Part shown: piece after piece, positions 35,842 to 47,404 of the stretch
Numbering within the stretch: position 1 is the stretch's first letter
How the letters are laid out: every line of letters begins with the position of its first letter
NCBI GenBank assembly: GCA_964019155.1
Contig: OZ025240.1
Span: 86,998,995-87,062,994 of the forward strand
Length of the DNA stretch: 64,000 bases
Direction: 5' to 3'
DNA from: Osedax fenrisi
Taxonomy: Eukaryota; Annelida; Polychaeta; Sabellida; Siboglinidae
Program-made: the position numbers and the translations under genes
Notes under the pieces: generated by a model
Seen by the model: only the letters and a program-made list of their open reading frames with translations
Databases searched by the model: none
Told to the model about the DNA's origin: nothing

Positions 35842-36212
35842 CAAAGATTGTTTTAAGGAAAGATATAACACTTAAAAGAAATCGTGTTATATCGAAATTA
35901 TATTTTGTATATAAAAACATGCGGCGCCACCTATAACGGGTTAATGTTAGGAACTATATATTGTAAACACAGATCAATTAGATATGCGGCGGGGTTAAAA
36001 TATTATACATATATGTGGCAAGTAAAATATAATTTGTATTGCATGTAATTTAATAGAGCGATGCAAATAGTATTGTATGTAAACCACGCCGAACCTAATT
36101 ATATTTCAGTGATTCGATACTATAGTAATATATTATCCTGAGCGGCCAGGAGTAGTCATTATTTACGTTGCATGTATAGGGAGTATTATATATTTGCTTC
36201 CCAAAATCTTTG
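35842..36212 (+). mobile_element. CAAAGATTTTCC MITE, copy A (371 bp)
   Basis: The ends CAAAGATTGTTTTAAGG and CCCAAAATCTTTG, with inner AAAGATATAACACTT / GAGTATTATATA, match the full copies at 49291-49744 and 59948-60400. It is shorter and more diverged, and no clear target duplication remains. Confidence 0.85.
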
Positions 36213-36431
36213 AAATATTTGTAATATAGTATAAAAAAATACTAATAGTTGTTATATATCTATAAGTGTATTGTTATATATAATATTTTGAATCGTATAT
36301 AATTTAAATGTTATTAAAAATCATATACAATTGATTATATAATCTATTTTATATATTGATAATATTCACATATACTATACATCCCAGTATACTCATTACA
36401 TCATATGTAATCGACGTGTAACCATCATCAG

Positions 36432-36590
36432 GTGATGTTTTCGTATATCGATGGATACGAGTTATGTAATGGCGAGCATCACGTGACCGAATGTGTTTGT
36501 TTACTTTCCGGAACCTGGTCTGACTCACCAGGCGATCTTTGTTGTCGAATCGAATGCACAAATCCCCCAACTTTGAAAGATATGCAACTT
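36432..36590 (+). CDS. Exon: end of sushi 6 and start of sushi 7
   Basis: Acceptor CATCATCAG, donor GTTATT, phase 0 to 0, 53 codons. VMFSYIDGYELCNGEHHVTE, CVCLLSGTWSDSPGDLCC, then RIECTNPPTLKDMQL. The first part completes the domain begun at 30206. The canonical second Cys (Y-x-C) is Ile, and a Cys sits four residues later, so disulphide pairing may be altered. The second part opens the next CCP. Confidence 0.7.
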
Positions 36591-36840
36591 GTTATTATAA
36601 AAAATACGAACATACATATGCTATTTATATAATATAACATATTTAACTAATTAATATTTAAAAGTGTTCCTTTATTTAAAGGTAATATTACTATAGTAAT
36701 CTTAATCAATAGTTATACCTTTAATCATTATTCTATACTTAGATTATTTTCAAATTAGATAATTATTTTATAAAATACTATATAGTAAAATCGTTTTCAG
36801 GTTATAAATTGTTTTACATAATTACATTATGTATATATTA

Positions 36841-36878
<38 letters not shown>

Positions 36879-36998
36879 AATACTTTATTTTAATTAATAT
36901 CTCTATAAATATATAGAGTCATGTGACTGTATTTATTAGAATATTTTGTAAACACTAAGTATTTAATACATTTGATTATAATCAATCTTATAAGCAAT

Positions 36999-37002
<4 letters not shown>

Positions 37003-37038
<36 letters not shown>

Positions 37039-37044
37039 GTATAT

Positions 37045-37112
<68 letters not shown>
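37003..37112. repeat. Long (TA)n microsatellite with two interruptions
   Basis: About 110 bp, the longest TA-rich tract in the window, 50 bp before a sushi exon. Confidence 0.95.
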
Positions 37113-37115
<3 letters not shown>

Positions 37116-37163
37116 AATAATATGTTTTATATAAATATGATAACGTAATATTAAATACATTAG

Positions 37164-37299
37164 ATAAACGTGAAGAAGATATACGAATATAAAGAGAACA
37201 TTTATTACAATTGTGATAAAGGTTTCTCGGCGAATAACATTACAAAGTTAACATGCACGGATAACAATACTTGGTTGGGAGATGTACTACGATGTAAAG
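37164..37299 (+). CDS. Sushi/CCP domain 7, second-half exon
   Basis: Acceptor TACATTAG, donor GTAGAC, phase 0 in, phase 1 out. INVKKIYEYKENIYYNCDKG, FSANNITKLTCTDN, NTWLGDVLRCKG. It completes the domain begun in the previous exon, giving the expected Y-x-C, C, W and last C. Confidence 0.85.
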
Positions 37300-37323
37300 G
37301 TAGACTCGCCAAGCTTTACATAT

Positions 37324-37509
37324 GCCCAGCAAATAGTAAGAGCAGCATAATAGCAGCATAACAGCAGCATAATATCATTACAAATTAATAGCAGCATAAT
37401 AGCAGCATAATAGACATTTAATAGCAGCATAATAGCACAATGTAAACATTTGAGGCTCTAGCATTTGCTGTTATGCTGCTATTATGCTGATCTTACTGTT
37501 TGCTGGGTG
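37324..37509. mobile_element. 186 bp MITE with AGCAGCATAAT repeats, copy 1
   Basis: The left end CCCAGCAAATAGTAAGAGCA and right end TGATCTTACTGTTTGCTGGG are inverted repeats of about 45 bp. The interior has AGCAGCATAAT five or more times, with inverted copies near the right end. It starts 24 bp after a sushi exon donor. Confidence 0.85.
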
Positions 37510-37586
37510 TGTATACATTACATAATATATTGTACGTATCTGCAGATATATATATTGGTGTTTGAAGGAAAGTAGTTAAATATAAA

Positions 37587-37617
<31 letters not shown>

Positions 37618-37667
37618 TAACTACTTAATTATGTATTATTTTATATTTGTTTACTTTGCTGCACCAG

Positions 37668-37847
37668 GATTAAGATGCCTTTCTCCGTCTAACGGCAATG
37701 GTTCCTATGTTATGTTCGGTTCGACGGAATTTCGAGAAAAAGCCACCTATACATGTATAAATGAAGACTTGCATACAATAAGTGGCAATATCACACGGAT
37801 ATGCGAAATAACAGGACTTTGGTCCGGTCAACCACTTAACTGTGCAA
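37668..37847 (+). CDS. Sushi/CCP domain exon 8
   Basis: Acceptor GCTGCACCAG, donor GTTACT, phase 1 to 1, 60 codons. LRCLSPSNGNGSYVMFGS, EFREKATYTCINEDLHTISG, TRICEITGLWSGQPLNCA. All four cysteines and WSG present. Confidence 0.92.
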
Positions 37848-37852
37848 GTTAC

Positions 37853-37893
<41 letters not shown>

Positions 37894-37964
37894 ATTATTC
37901 ATAATAATAATAGAGTAACATATTTAGTTTTATTTTAGTATCAAATAAATATCATGATAAGCAG

Positions 37965-40900
37965 ACCTATACTATTTTATTATATCTGGTGTGGGGATAA
38001 TAACTCCCATCCAGCGGGTCCCCAGGTGGTGGATAGGAGAATCGACCTCCAGATATAGAGTGTTAGCTGCGAATACAAGAATAATATATTCAATAAGCAG
38101 TCCTGAACCAAAAATTAGAGAGGTACCTTGGCAATATATATATATATTACTCTGTTGCCACCCGCACCAGGGTGAAAACCATTTGAACAGTAATGGTGTT
38201 GATATTGAGCGGAAGAACCAACTCAAGGCCAAAGGTTAATATTAATGAGTCAAATAGGCAACTGCCCGCAATGTAGTAGTGGCGAGAACATTTGCGTAAT
38301 AAGCTAACGAAAAGCACATGAACAACAACAAAACCAAACAATCATTTCGCATAGCTCGTCTCGCGGATAATAAAGGAGCGCGTATCAGGGTACAATATCA
38401 GGCCCTGCATCACGAAAAACAAGCTACTGACTCATTAATACACCAAAAACCTGGTTTTTAAAGAGTTCATAACATATACATATATCGACTTTCAACATTA
38501 TAACTTTTAAAAGTGACTGCCAATCATCTAAACTTGTAGCATCTGCCATTGAACACGATATTGATATAATATGCATACAAGAACATAGATAAAATCCATA
38601 AGGATATCGATATTAAATATAATATTTTAAACTATGGATGGACTCTTGTGACAGCATCTTCATGGAAAAATAAATCGAACAGCTCAATTGGTGGAATATG
38701 TCTATTTCTAAGTCCCAGTGCAACAAAATCTTTAATAAATGTGGAAAAAATAACTCCTAGAATAATTACAGCAAACTTCAATGGAAACCCTATTACGACA
38801 ATAATTTCCTGTTGTAGACCAACAAATGTTTCTGATGAAGATGATGTTACTGAATTTTATAATAACATGAGTTCATTTCCTTGCTATGTACCAAAACATA
38901 ATAGTTTATTTATAGTTTTATAGTTTTATTAATAGCAGGTGATTTCAATGCACATTTAGGTATTGATCATGATAATAAATTTGCATATCATACTGAAACT
39001 AATAGAAACGGATATCAACTTGATCTCTTTATAATTGAAAACGGTATGAAAAGTTTAAATACGAAATTTCAAAAGAAAAGATCCATACACATCCAAATGG
39101 TTTCAAATCCCAACTGGACTATAAAATTGTCAATAATAAATGGATAAATAGTGCTAGGAACTGTGAAGCCTACAATACTTTCGAAGGTGTTTACTCTGAT
39201 CATAGAATTGTTACCGCTATACTTAAATTAAGTTTAAGATCTAATAAAAAGTCAATAATTAATAAAAAAAAGATATGACTGGACTACTCTGATAAAAGAC
39301 AAATCTATTGAAAAGAATTATACAAGCTATCTAAAACAACATTTCGAAGACTCAATTAAATCATGTAAATGTCAAATGATAAATACTTAGCATTTGTTGA
39401 TTCTCATGCAGAAGCAACAAAGAAATTTATTCCGATTAAAATAAAAGAAAAGAAAATAATACCATGGTTAAATATAAATATAATAGAGAAACGAAACGCA
39501 CTGAAACAAGTATCATTGAAAATGAAAGAAAATGTTAACACTAACCAAAAAATTGAGTTTAACAAAACTAGAAAAAATCTCCAGGATACATATATAAACG
39601 ATTAAACCAAATATATGCAAAAACAAATAGATGATATCAAGATAGCTGCATATAATAAGAAATCCGCTTTAGCATGGCAAATTGTCAACAAAAGTACTGG
39701 TAGAAAGACAACAAATAGATCTAAAATTAAAGCAAAAGATGACAAAGAGCGTATACAAAAATAGAAACAACATGTCTCTCTATTACTAGGAAAAAATCCG
39801 ATACAAACTAATTAAGACATTGTAAAAATAGTGGACAAAGAGCTTAAAATTGAGCAAGGTCCATTTACTATAGAATAACTTGAAATGGTAATCAGAAAAA
39901 CAAAGAAAAATAAAACCTCCGGATTAGATGAAATACCAGCCGAAGTATGGAAGACAGGTCACTTCAATCACATATTACTAGAATTCTGCAACTATGTATA
40001 CTCTCAGAAACCAATTGAACACTGGACGAAAGGATTCATCCTCCCATTCCCAAATAAGGGTGACCTCACTGTTACAGACAATTATAGTGGTATTACACTA
40101 ACATGCATCGAGGCTAAAATATATAATACGCTACTAAGAGAAAGAATACAACCTACCCTAGATATGATCCTCAGACCAAATCAAAATGGCTTCAGAAATA
40201 ACAGATCAACCGTCGGACAAATTATAAATGTAAGAAGGATAATCGAAGGTGTTAAAGAAAAAAATCTTAAGTAAGCCTAATATTTGTAGATTTCTCTAAA
40301 GCTTTCGATTACACAGAGCAAAAATTGCACAAATTCTTAAGTCATACGGTATTCCAATGAAATTCAAATGATACTAAATCAATGTTACGGTCACCTGATG
40401 GTGACAAAAAATAGTTTGATATAAATGCAGGTGTTCTACAGGAGGATACTCTTGCACCATTATTATTTATTATTACCCATCGATTACGTATTAAGAACAT
40501 CTATTGATGAAAATAAAGATCTAGGCTTAACACTATCGAAACAACGAAGTAGAAGATATCCAGAAATTAATATAACATATGCAGATTATGCTGACGACCT
40601 TGTAATATTTGCAGATTCTAGCAGAAATGCTGAAAATCTACAGAATGTTTTAGAAGATAGTGGGAAAACAGTAGGTCTCAAAGTAATTATTAAATGACGC
40701 AACACATGAACATGAACTCAAATAAAACGGTAAAATCTATAGATGGGGAAGTAGTCTTGAAAAATGTCGCTAATTTCATTTATCTTGGAAGCGAAATAGA
40801 ATTGACCGATAAAGAAATAAAAATAATAATAGCTAAATCCTGGGCAGCTCTAGACAATTTAAGTTCCATGTGGAAATCACCACTCAGCACAACTTTAAAG

Positions 40901-41345
40901 AGGAACTTCTTTAGAGCCGTGGTAGAATATGTTTTATTATACGGCTCTGAAGCTTGGACCCTAACTAAAAAACATTAGAAAAATCTCGTACATAAGAATG
41001 TGCACTTACACAAGAATGTTGAGAGCCATATTAAATATATCATGGAAAGTGCATCCAACGAAGTTTCGCCTTTACGGAAATATTGCACCACTAACAAGTA
41101 TAATACGTATACGAATGCAGGCCATTGCTATCGAAGTGAGGAAGATATCGTAAAAGATTTTTTGTTGTGGACACCGAACCATGGAACAACAAAGATTGGA
41201 CGACCCATAAAAACCTATGTAAGATAGCTATGTGATGATACGGGACTGACGACTGAAGAACTAAATACAGCTATGAAAGACAGGACGACGTGGAAGAAAA
41301 TTGTTGAAAGTTCTCGGGAAACAACCCGATACGGTAAGGTAAGTA
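37965..41345 (+). mobile_element. Degenerate APE-type LINE (GVLQG/RRYP family)
   Basis: The 5' UTR, about 500 bp and relatively GC-rich, is followed by a broken ORF. APE: STFNIITFKSDCQSSKLVAS, DIDIICIQEHR, IGGICLFLSPSATKSLIN, LIAGDFNAHLG and VYSDHRIVT. RT: RKTKKNKTSGLDEIPAEVWK, DNYSGITLTCIEAKIYNTL, RPNQNGFRNNRSTVGQI and the catalytic YADYADDLVIFADSS. C-terminus: FIYLGSEIELTDKEI, LYGSEAWTLTKKH, AGHCYRSEED and TTEELNTAMKDRTTWKK to about 41340. More than ten stops or shifts, plus a deletion in the SPDG region. It is a different clade from the CR1/L2-like elements here. A second copy is cut by the left edge of the window. Confidence 0.88.
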
Positions 41346-41354
41346 ATAATTTAA

Positions 41355-41803
41355 TATAATTTAATTAGTAATTAATTTATTAATTTTTATTATTTTATTA
41401 ATTAATAAATATAACCCAAGTATCTAAATAATAACATTAATTGGTGGTATTGCTATTATAACGCACGCAATTTTTAATAAATTATAATAGTTAACACGCT
41501 GCGCGCTGATTGGTTATAGGGTGTCCGTATTAGGGATGTATGACTTCTAGATATATGAGAAGGTTTTAAATTAGATTTTTTTTTCATAATACCCCCTTAA
41601 GGGGCAAATTTTCTTATAGCAATACAAAAATCCGTGTATTTGATATATCAGTAGTATGTTAATTAAAAAATAATTATTTTGACAATTTAATAATTATGAA
41701 ATTTATAATCATTACATATATTTTTGTAAGATTTATAGTTTCAGCGATACCGATATTATCCATATTCGAGCACTGTCTGTGTATATCAGGTTACTTACCT
41801 CTA
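41355..41803 (+). mobile_element. GTCCGTATT-family element, fragment 3
   Basis: Matches the right two thirds of 44390-45293: AAGTATCTAAATAATAAC, GGTGGTATT, ACGCTGCGCGCTGATTGG, GGGTGTCCGTATTAGG, TTTCAGCGATACCG, ending GGTTACTTACCTC. It has a central deletion and is adjacent to the next MITE. Confidence 0.8.
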
Positions 41804-41811
41804 ATCCAACT

Positions 41812-42112
41812 AACAGTAATAGCTTTATAATAGCAACATAATAGCATAAATAATAGTTTCGAATGTTAATATTGTGCTATTATGTTGCCATTAAAAAGTC
41901 TATTATGCTGCTATTAATCTGTAATGATATTATGCTATTATTATATTACTATTATTATAATAGTATAAGAGCAGCATAATATTATTACAAATTAATAGCA
42001 GCATAATAGGCTTTTAATGGCAAAATAATAGTAGCATAATAGCACAATGTAAACATTTTTCTATTAAGCTGCTATTATGATGCTATTAATGTTAGCTGGG
42101 AAGCTTCACAAT
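41812..42112. mobile_element. MITE with AGCAGCATAAT repeats, copy 2
   Basis: Ends CCAACTAACAGTAATAGC and GCTATTAATGTTAGCTGGG. About ten direct or inverted AGCA(G/A)CATAAT units. It shares ACAAATTAATAGCAGCATAA and TAGCACAATGTAAACATTT with 37324-37509 but is 300 bp, with an extra inverted segment. Confidence 0.8.
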
Positions 42113-42458
42113 TAATATGTGATAGATATTACATTATAATGTGTATTATATGTTGTACATGTGTATGTTTATAATGCATATAGGATTAGATAGGAACTTA
42201 TAATTACTCATGAATAACATACCTATTATACATAATTTAAATACAATAAATTATATTTTAATACAATAATTTTTCTAACAAATAAAACGAACCCTAGGGT
42301 ACCCGAAGAGCTCCTCCTTAAATTATATTAATAAAAATCAATGTGTTTGTTAAAAATAGTATATATATATATATATATATATATACTATTTTTCTAAGTA
42401 ATATCATGTAATACTATTATATATTTTAATATATACATAAAATGTATTATATTTTCAG

Positions 42459-42544
42459 TTGTTCCATGCGGTAATCCTGCACAAATAATTAATACCACTA
42501 AGACAATGGTTAAAGGAGCATTCAAACCAACAGTTAAATATAGG
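42459..42544 (+). CDS. Sushi/CCP domain 9, first-half exon
   Basis: Acceptor TATTTTCAG, donor GTAATT, phase 1 in, phase 0 out. IVPCGNPAQIINTTKTMVKG then AFKPTVKYR. It supplies C1 and the strand before the second Cys. Confidence 0.8.
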
Positions 42545-42745
42545 GTAATTATAAAGTATAGTTATATATTATTATTAGTATACCTATCAGATGAACTGGT
42601 TACTTATCAAAGCTATAGAGATAATTACCCTTGTGTTCGTATACATATATGTATACGCAACATATATACTATAGTATACAATTTCTATTATACTCTTTAT
42701 ATATACCAGTTATATTATACTATTTATACATAATGTCTATTATAG

Positions 42746-42841
42746 TGTAAATTGAACTTTGAAAATATATCAGGAGATGAACCTCGTGTTTGTAAAAACG
42801 ATGGAATATGGCACGGAGACGATCTCATTTGTAAACTTTAG
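42746..42841 (+). CDS. Sushi/CCP domain 9, second-half exon (possible C-terminus)
   Basis: Acceptor TATTATAG, phase 0. CKLNFENISGDEPRVCKNDG then IWHGDDLICKL and TAG at 42839-42841. Joined to the previous exon it gives a full CCP. The stop two residues after the last Cys would make a soluble form. No AATAAA-type signal was noted immediately after. A phase-0 donor (CGT|GTTTGT) inside the exon, or skipping of it, would let the previous exon join 43379 in frame. Confidence 0.75.
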   Translation, partial: CKLNFENISGDEPRVCKNDGIWHGDDLICKL

Positions 42842-43378
42842 AAATACATATATGTTATAACTTTGTAAACATTTATAGAATTTCAGTATTTATAATAAGA
42901 TATAAACCCGGTATACCGAGATCCATATATATAGGCTTACTAGTCTTCAAATAATTAATATATAATAAATATATAAACTTAATTGTAATATCCTTCTTTC
43001 ATAAAATAGTTACTATGTATATCAGTAGAATATCCCACTAGCTCTATAGCTATAGTTTACAACATTATTTTGACAAAAGTATATATTTTATATTTTCGGG
43101 TTTTTCTAGAAATTAATATATTAAATAACTCATAACGAATAGGTTATTACACCTACTTCTAAATATATTATTTGTATTTACTTATTTCCCGTATTGTACG
43201 TTAACGTTTGCAATATAATAATTCTTAAACATGCATTGTATTAATGCTATTTGTATTATATATATATATATATATATTATTTTAATTGTGTTGATTTTAT
43301 ATAATACTAAATTAATTCAATAATATATAATACCAATAACTATATAACGATTTCGTAATAGTTCTAGCGTAACAATAG

Positions 43379-43690
43379 TTACATAACGATGACGTAACCG
43401 TCACTAACATCTCCGTCCTTAATCGCGTAGAGAAACCAGGAGATTTCTACGAGATATACGTTCCTAAAGACCCGCCTCTGACGCAGCTAGAGCGCTACTA
43501 CAAGCGCATCGGTTACACCCGCAGCGACCAGTGAACAACATCCATAGCTACGGGTGTCGTGTGTCTTAGCGTAATGACCCTGGTCATCAGTTACGTGGTG
43601 ATCTTAGATCTGCCCGTACTGGTCTGGCAAGTCAGACATATCATGATACCCAATCTGAGGCACTTCTTGGTCAGGATCGGACTGCGATGA
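43379..43690 (+). CDS. Candidate terminal exon with transmembrane segment and internal TGA
   Basis: A phase-0 frame follows an acceptor-like AACAATAG: LHNDDVTVTNISVLNRVEKP, GDFYEIYVPKDPPLTQLERY, YKRIGYTRSDQ, then TGA at 43532. The same frame continues TTSIATGVVCLSVMTLVISY, VVILDLPVLVWQ, VRHIMIPNLRHFLVRIGLR and TGA at 43688. The second part has a hydrophobic run of about 25 residues plus a basic tail, as in a type I membrane protein. GC-rich codons set it apart from its surroundings. The internal TGA may be a mutated Trp codon, a true end, or a readthrough site. No family recognised. Confidence 0.45.
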
Positions 43691-43724
43691 TGTTGTAAAT
43701 GAAACGGTATCATTTACAACATCA
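43686..43724. repeat. Perfect 16 bp stem hairpin at the end of the candidate exon
   Basis: ATGATGTTGTAAATGA, a 7-base loop AACGGTA, then TCATTTACAACATCAT. It overlaps the second TGA of the 43379-43690 frame. Confidence 0.85.
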
Positions 43725-43896
43725 TATGATATAAGTAATTTTATATATTCGAGTGTGTGTGATTGTATTAATATATTTATGTCGTATTTAATATATGCTG
43801 TGTATCTCGAATTCATATAAATTATCATTTATAATTATTGTTAGACGTAACTTCGGTTTCATCGTGTATATATATTATTAGTTTAACTTACTTTAC

Positions 43897-43934
<38 letters not shown>

Positions 43935-44389
43935 AATATATATTATTCGACAAATTTAATATATATATATTTTATATTGTCAATAAAATATACTATATTT
44001 AAAATAAATGGTTTATATTATGATTTACACGACGTAATATATTTGTTATAAATGTTGTTGTCATTATTGAAAAATATATTATTTTTAGAGTTTTAAACTA
44101 TAAGAATTATAACCTTTATTCTATAGAATAAATAATTAAAGTATATAATTTTAAAAGATGTATATATTATCATATAATGGTAGTATGATAAAGTTAACAT
44201 TATCCTAATCAAGTTAACTCATTTCACTGTATTTTATTGTTGGTAAATATATGCATGTTTTAGAAGATACATGTTAGGTTAATTCATTGATTTATATAAA
44301 TTACTACTGTAGTTGATGATTTCGAATCATCTGATAAATTAATTTGAAAAAAGGTGTTATTTTCACTCATCCATTTAATATAATAATTA

Positions 44390-45293
44390 GGGGATAGTAA
44401 CCTAATACGGACACTTTAACAATAAATGGTCTTGACTTTTTATGACTCATTATTTTTATTCAAAAATTACAATATATTAATATTATATGATTATAGATAT
44501 TATTGTAATTTTATAATTTTATTTAATCTTTTAATTCCATAGATAACGGGTGTGTCCGTATTCGGTACCCATGTCCGAATACGGACACCCTGTGATATAA
44601 TAAGGACACCCTATATACCACTATATAAACTATATATTATTGATGAATCAATCAGACAAATTACAATTACGTTATTAATAATTAATTTTATAAAAAATAT
44701 ATTGTAATTTAATTAGTTAATAATTTATTTATTTTTATTATTTTTTAATTAATAATACAATTTAAGTATCTAAATAATCATTATTTTAGAATTAGCTTTA
44801 TTTGTGGTATTAATATTATAACGCACGCGATTTTTATGAAAATCAGAATTGTTCATACGCTGCGCGCTGATTGGTTATAGGGTGTCCGTATTAAGACATT
44901 TAGAGTGTCCGTATTAGGAACTTATATGACGTCTAGATATATGCTTATAACTCAATGAATATTTGATAAAAAATATAGAAATTAAAAATACAATTTTTAG
45001 AATGCTCTATTTTTTAATAATATAGTGTTATATTTTATATCGATACATTTTTATAATCTTGAGAAGGTTTTAAGTTGACATTTTTTTTCATAAATTTAAA
45101 AACGTAATAAAAAAATCAGTTTATTTGATATATTAGCAATATATTGTATAATTCAAAAATAAAAATACTTTTTTAGACTATTTTTATAATTATGAATATT
45201 TTATTCATTAAACATTTTTTTGTAGGATTTATGGTTTCTGAGATACCGAGAGTGTCCGTATTCGGGCACTGTCCGTATTCGGTTACTTTCCCC
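44390..45293 (+). mobile_element. GTCCGTATT-family TIR element, full copy (904 bp)
   Basis: The left end GGGGATAGTAACCTAATACG and the right end, read inward, GGGGAAAGTAACCGAATACG are terminal inverted repeats flanked by TA on both sides (44388-44389, 45294-45295). The core GTCCGTATT or its complement occurs about eight times: both ends, an internal hairpin near 44553-44590, and a pair near 44882-44915. No transposase frame, so non-autonomous. Other copies in this window: 17359, 23205, 41355, 46168, and a diverged relative at 46981. Confidence 0.9.
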
Positions 45294-46167
45294 TATTATT
45301 ATTTATTAGAATATTTGTCATTATTTTTCTGTTAGTATTCTAGTTTATAGTAATATAACTTGTCATCCTACAAGGCTTTAATATAATATATTGTATCTTA
45401 TGTTATTATCGCCCATATATATTATGTTATTAATATATTATTATTTATTAATTTATATTTATATATTTTAAATAATTGTATATACTTTAAAACTTAGAAT
45501 TTTTCTCCTACACTGATAATTAACAACTTGAAAAACTTTAAATATTTGTAAATTAATTTACTATAAATATAAATATTTAAAGTTAAATTTAGTTAAATAT
45601 GAAATAATTATCTAAAGTTAAATAAATTAATGAATTATTCAACATCGATGTATTATTAATTGCATTGAAGTATGTTCATTATATTAGGTAATAAGATATT
45701 ATACAGATGTATTTTATAAGATTTATTAATAACTTTTTACAAGATATATTATGATATAATAGTATATTTAGTGTATTTAATAGATAACTATGTAATGTCA
45801 AGTGCCATGTGTAAATTACTAAACTTCACTCGTGATTTAGATATTTAAAGTTCTTCTTTAGAATATATATTTGATATAGGTTATAGATTATATATATATA
45901 ATCAGGGGCGGATACAGGAATGTGTCAAGGGGGGAGCTGACATTCAATTAAAAGTGTATTTTTAAAATAAGACTTATTTACTATGATAATATTCAATTGA
46001 ATAATATGTAGGTATATATATATAAATTAAATACTATATTAATTAATTATAATAATATGTTATATTTTATTTAATAAAAACTATTAATTCAATAAATTAA
46101 TCAATTGTATTCTTCTTAAAATTTTGAAATTGAAATTTGAAAATAATATAATCATAATCTATCCATA

Positions 46168-46909
46168 GGGGAAATTCCGTATTCGGTACCCATGTCCGAA
46201 TACGGACACCCTGTGTTATAATACGGATACCCTATATACCACTAGATAAACTATATATTATTGATGAATCAATCAGACAAATTACAATTACGTTATTTAA
46301 AATTAATTTTATAAAAAATATATTGTAATTTAATTAGTTAAAAAAATTTTTATTTTTATTATTTTTTAATTAATAATACAATTTAAGTATCTAAATAATA
46401 ATTTGTTTAGAATTAGCTTTATTGGTGGTATTAATATTATAACGCACGCGATTTTTATGTAAATCAGAATTGTTCATACGCTTCGCGCTGATTGGTTATA
46501 GGGTGTCCTTATTAAGACATTTAGAGTGTCCGTATTAAGAACTTATATGACCTCTAGATATATGCTTATAACTTAATGAATATTTGATAAAAAATATAGA
46601 AATTAAAAATACAATTTTTAAAATGCTTTATATTTTGATAATATAGTGTTATATATCGATACATTTGTATATTCTTGAGAAGGTTTTAAGTTGACATATT
46701 TGTTCATAAATTTAAAAACGTAATAAAGAAATCAGTTTATTGGATATATTAGCAATATTTTGTATAATTCAAAAATAAAAAATACTTTTTTAGACTATTT
46801 TTATAATTATGAATATTTTATTCATTAAAATTTTTTTGTAGGATTTATGGTTTCTGAGATACCGAGAGTGTCCGTATTCGGGCACTGTCCGTAATCGATT
46901 ACTTTCCCC
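46168..46909 (+). mobile_element. GTCCGTATT-family TIR element, full-length-like copy (742 bp)
   Basis: Starts GGGGAAATTCCGTATTCGG and ends CGATTACTTTCCCC, with TA on both sides. It is close to 44390-45293 throughout but lacks that copy's first 160 bp or so, starting near the internal hairpin. Confidence 0.88.
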
Positions 46910-46980
46910 TACATAAACAATTTATGACAAATTTTAAAGTAAAATACGGATCTATTTTGATTTGATATCATAAATTACAT

Positions 46981-47390
46981 GGAGTCGTTATTAAGGTAAT
47001 TTAGGGGGTCGGTAATAGGAAAATCATATGGGTTGCTATAATTAAGATATATTGGTTAATATTTATTCAAATTAAATTATATTTCTAATAGTTATAAACA
47101 TTTTATTGATCTACAATATTATGCAACAAATTAAGTTTTCTTTTAATTAATAATGTATTTAGAATGATTTAAAAAAAGTTATTATTCAAATATTTAAATT
47201 AAAAACAGAATATTACATTTGATCAAATAACAATTGTAGGATTAAATATTTTTGTAAACAAAATACTTATTCATATTTATCATTAAATTACTAACAGTTC
47301 ATGTATATATAATTTTTTGATATATCTTATAGTTACTGAGATACGATAGGGGTCGGTATTAGGAGGGGGTCGGTAATCGGAGACTTTCCC
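46981..47390 (+). mobile_element. Diverged relative of the GTCCGTATT family (GGTCGGTA core)
   Basis: GGAGTCGTTATTAAGG, GGGGGTCGGTAATAGG, and at the right end GAGATACGATAGGGGTCGG, GGAGACTTTCCC. Order and spacing mirror the right half of the GTCCGTATT element, but with a changed core. Confidence 0.65.
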
Positions 47391-47404
47391 TTATGTCTTT
47401 AAGT

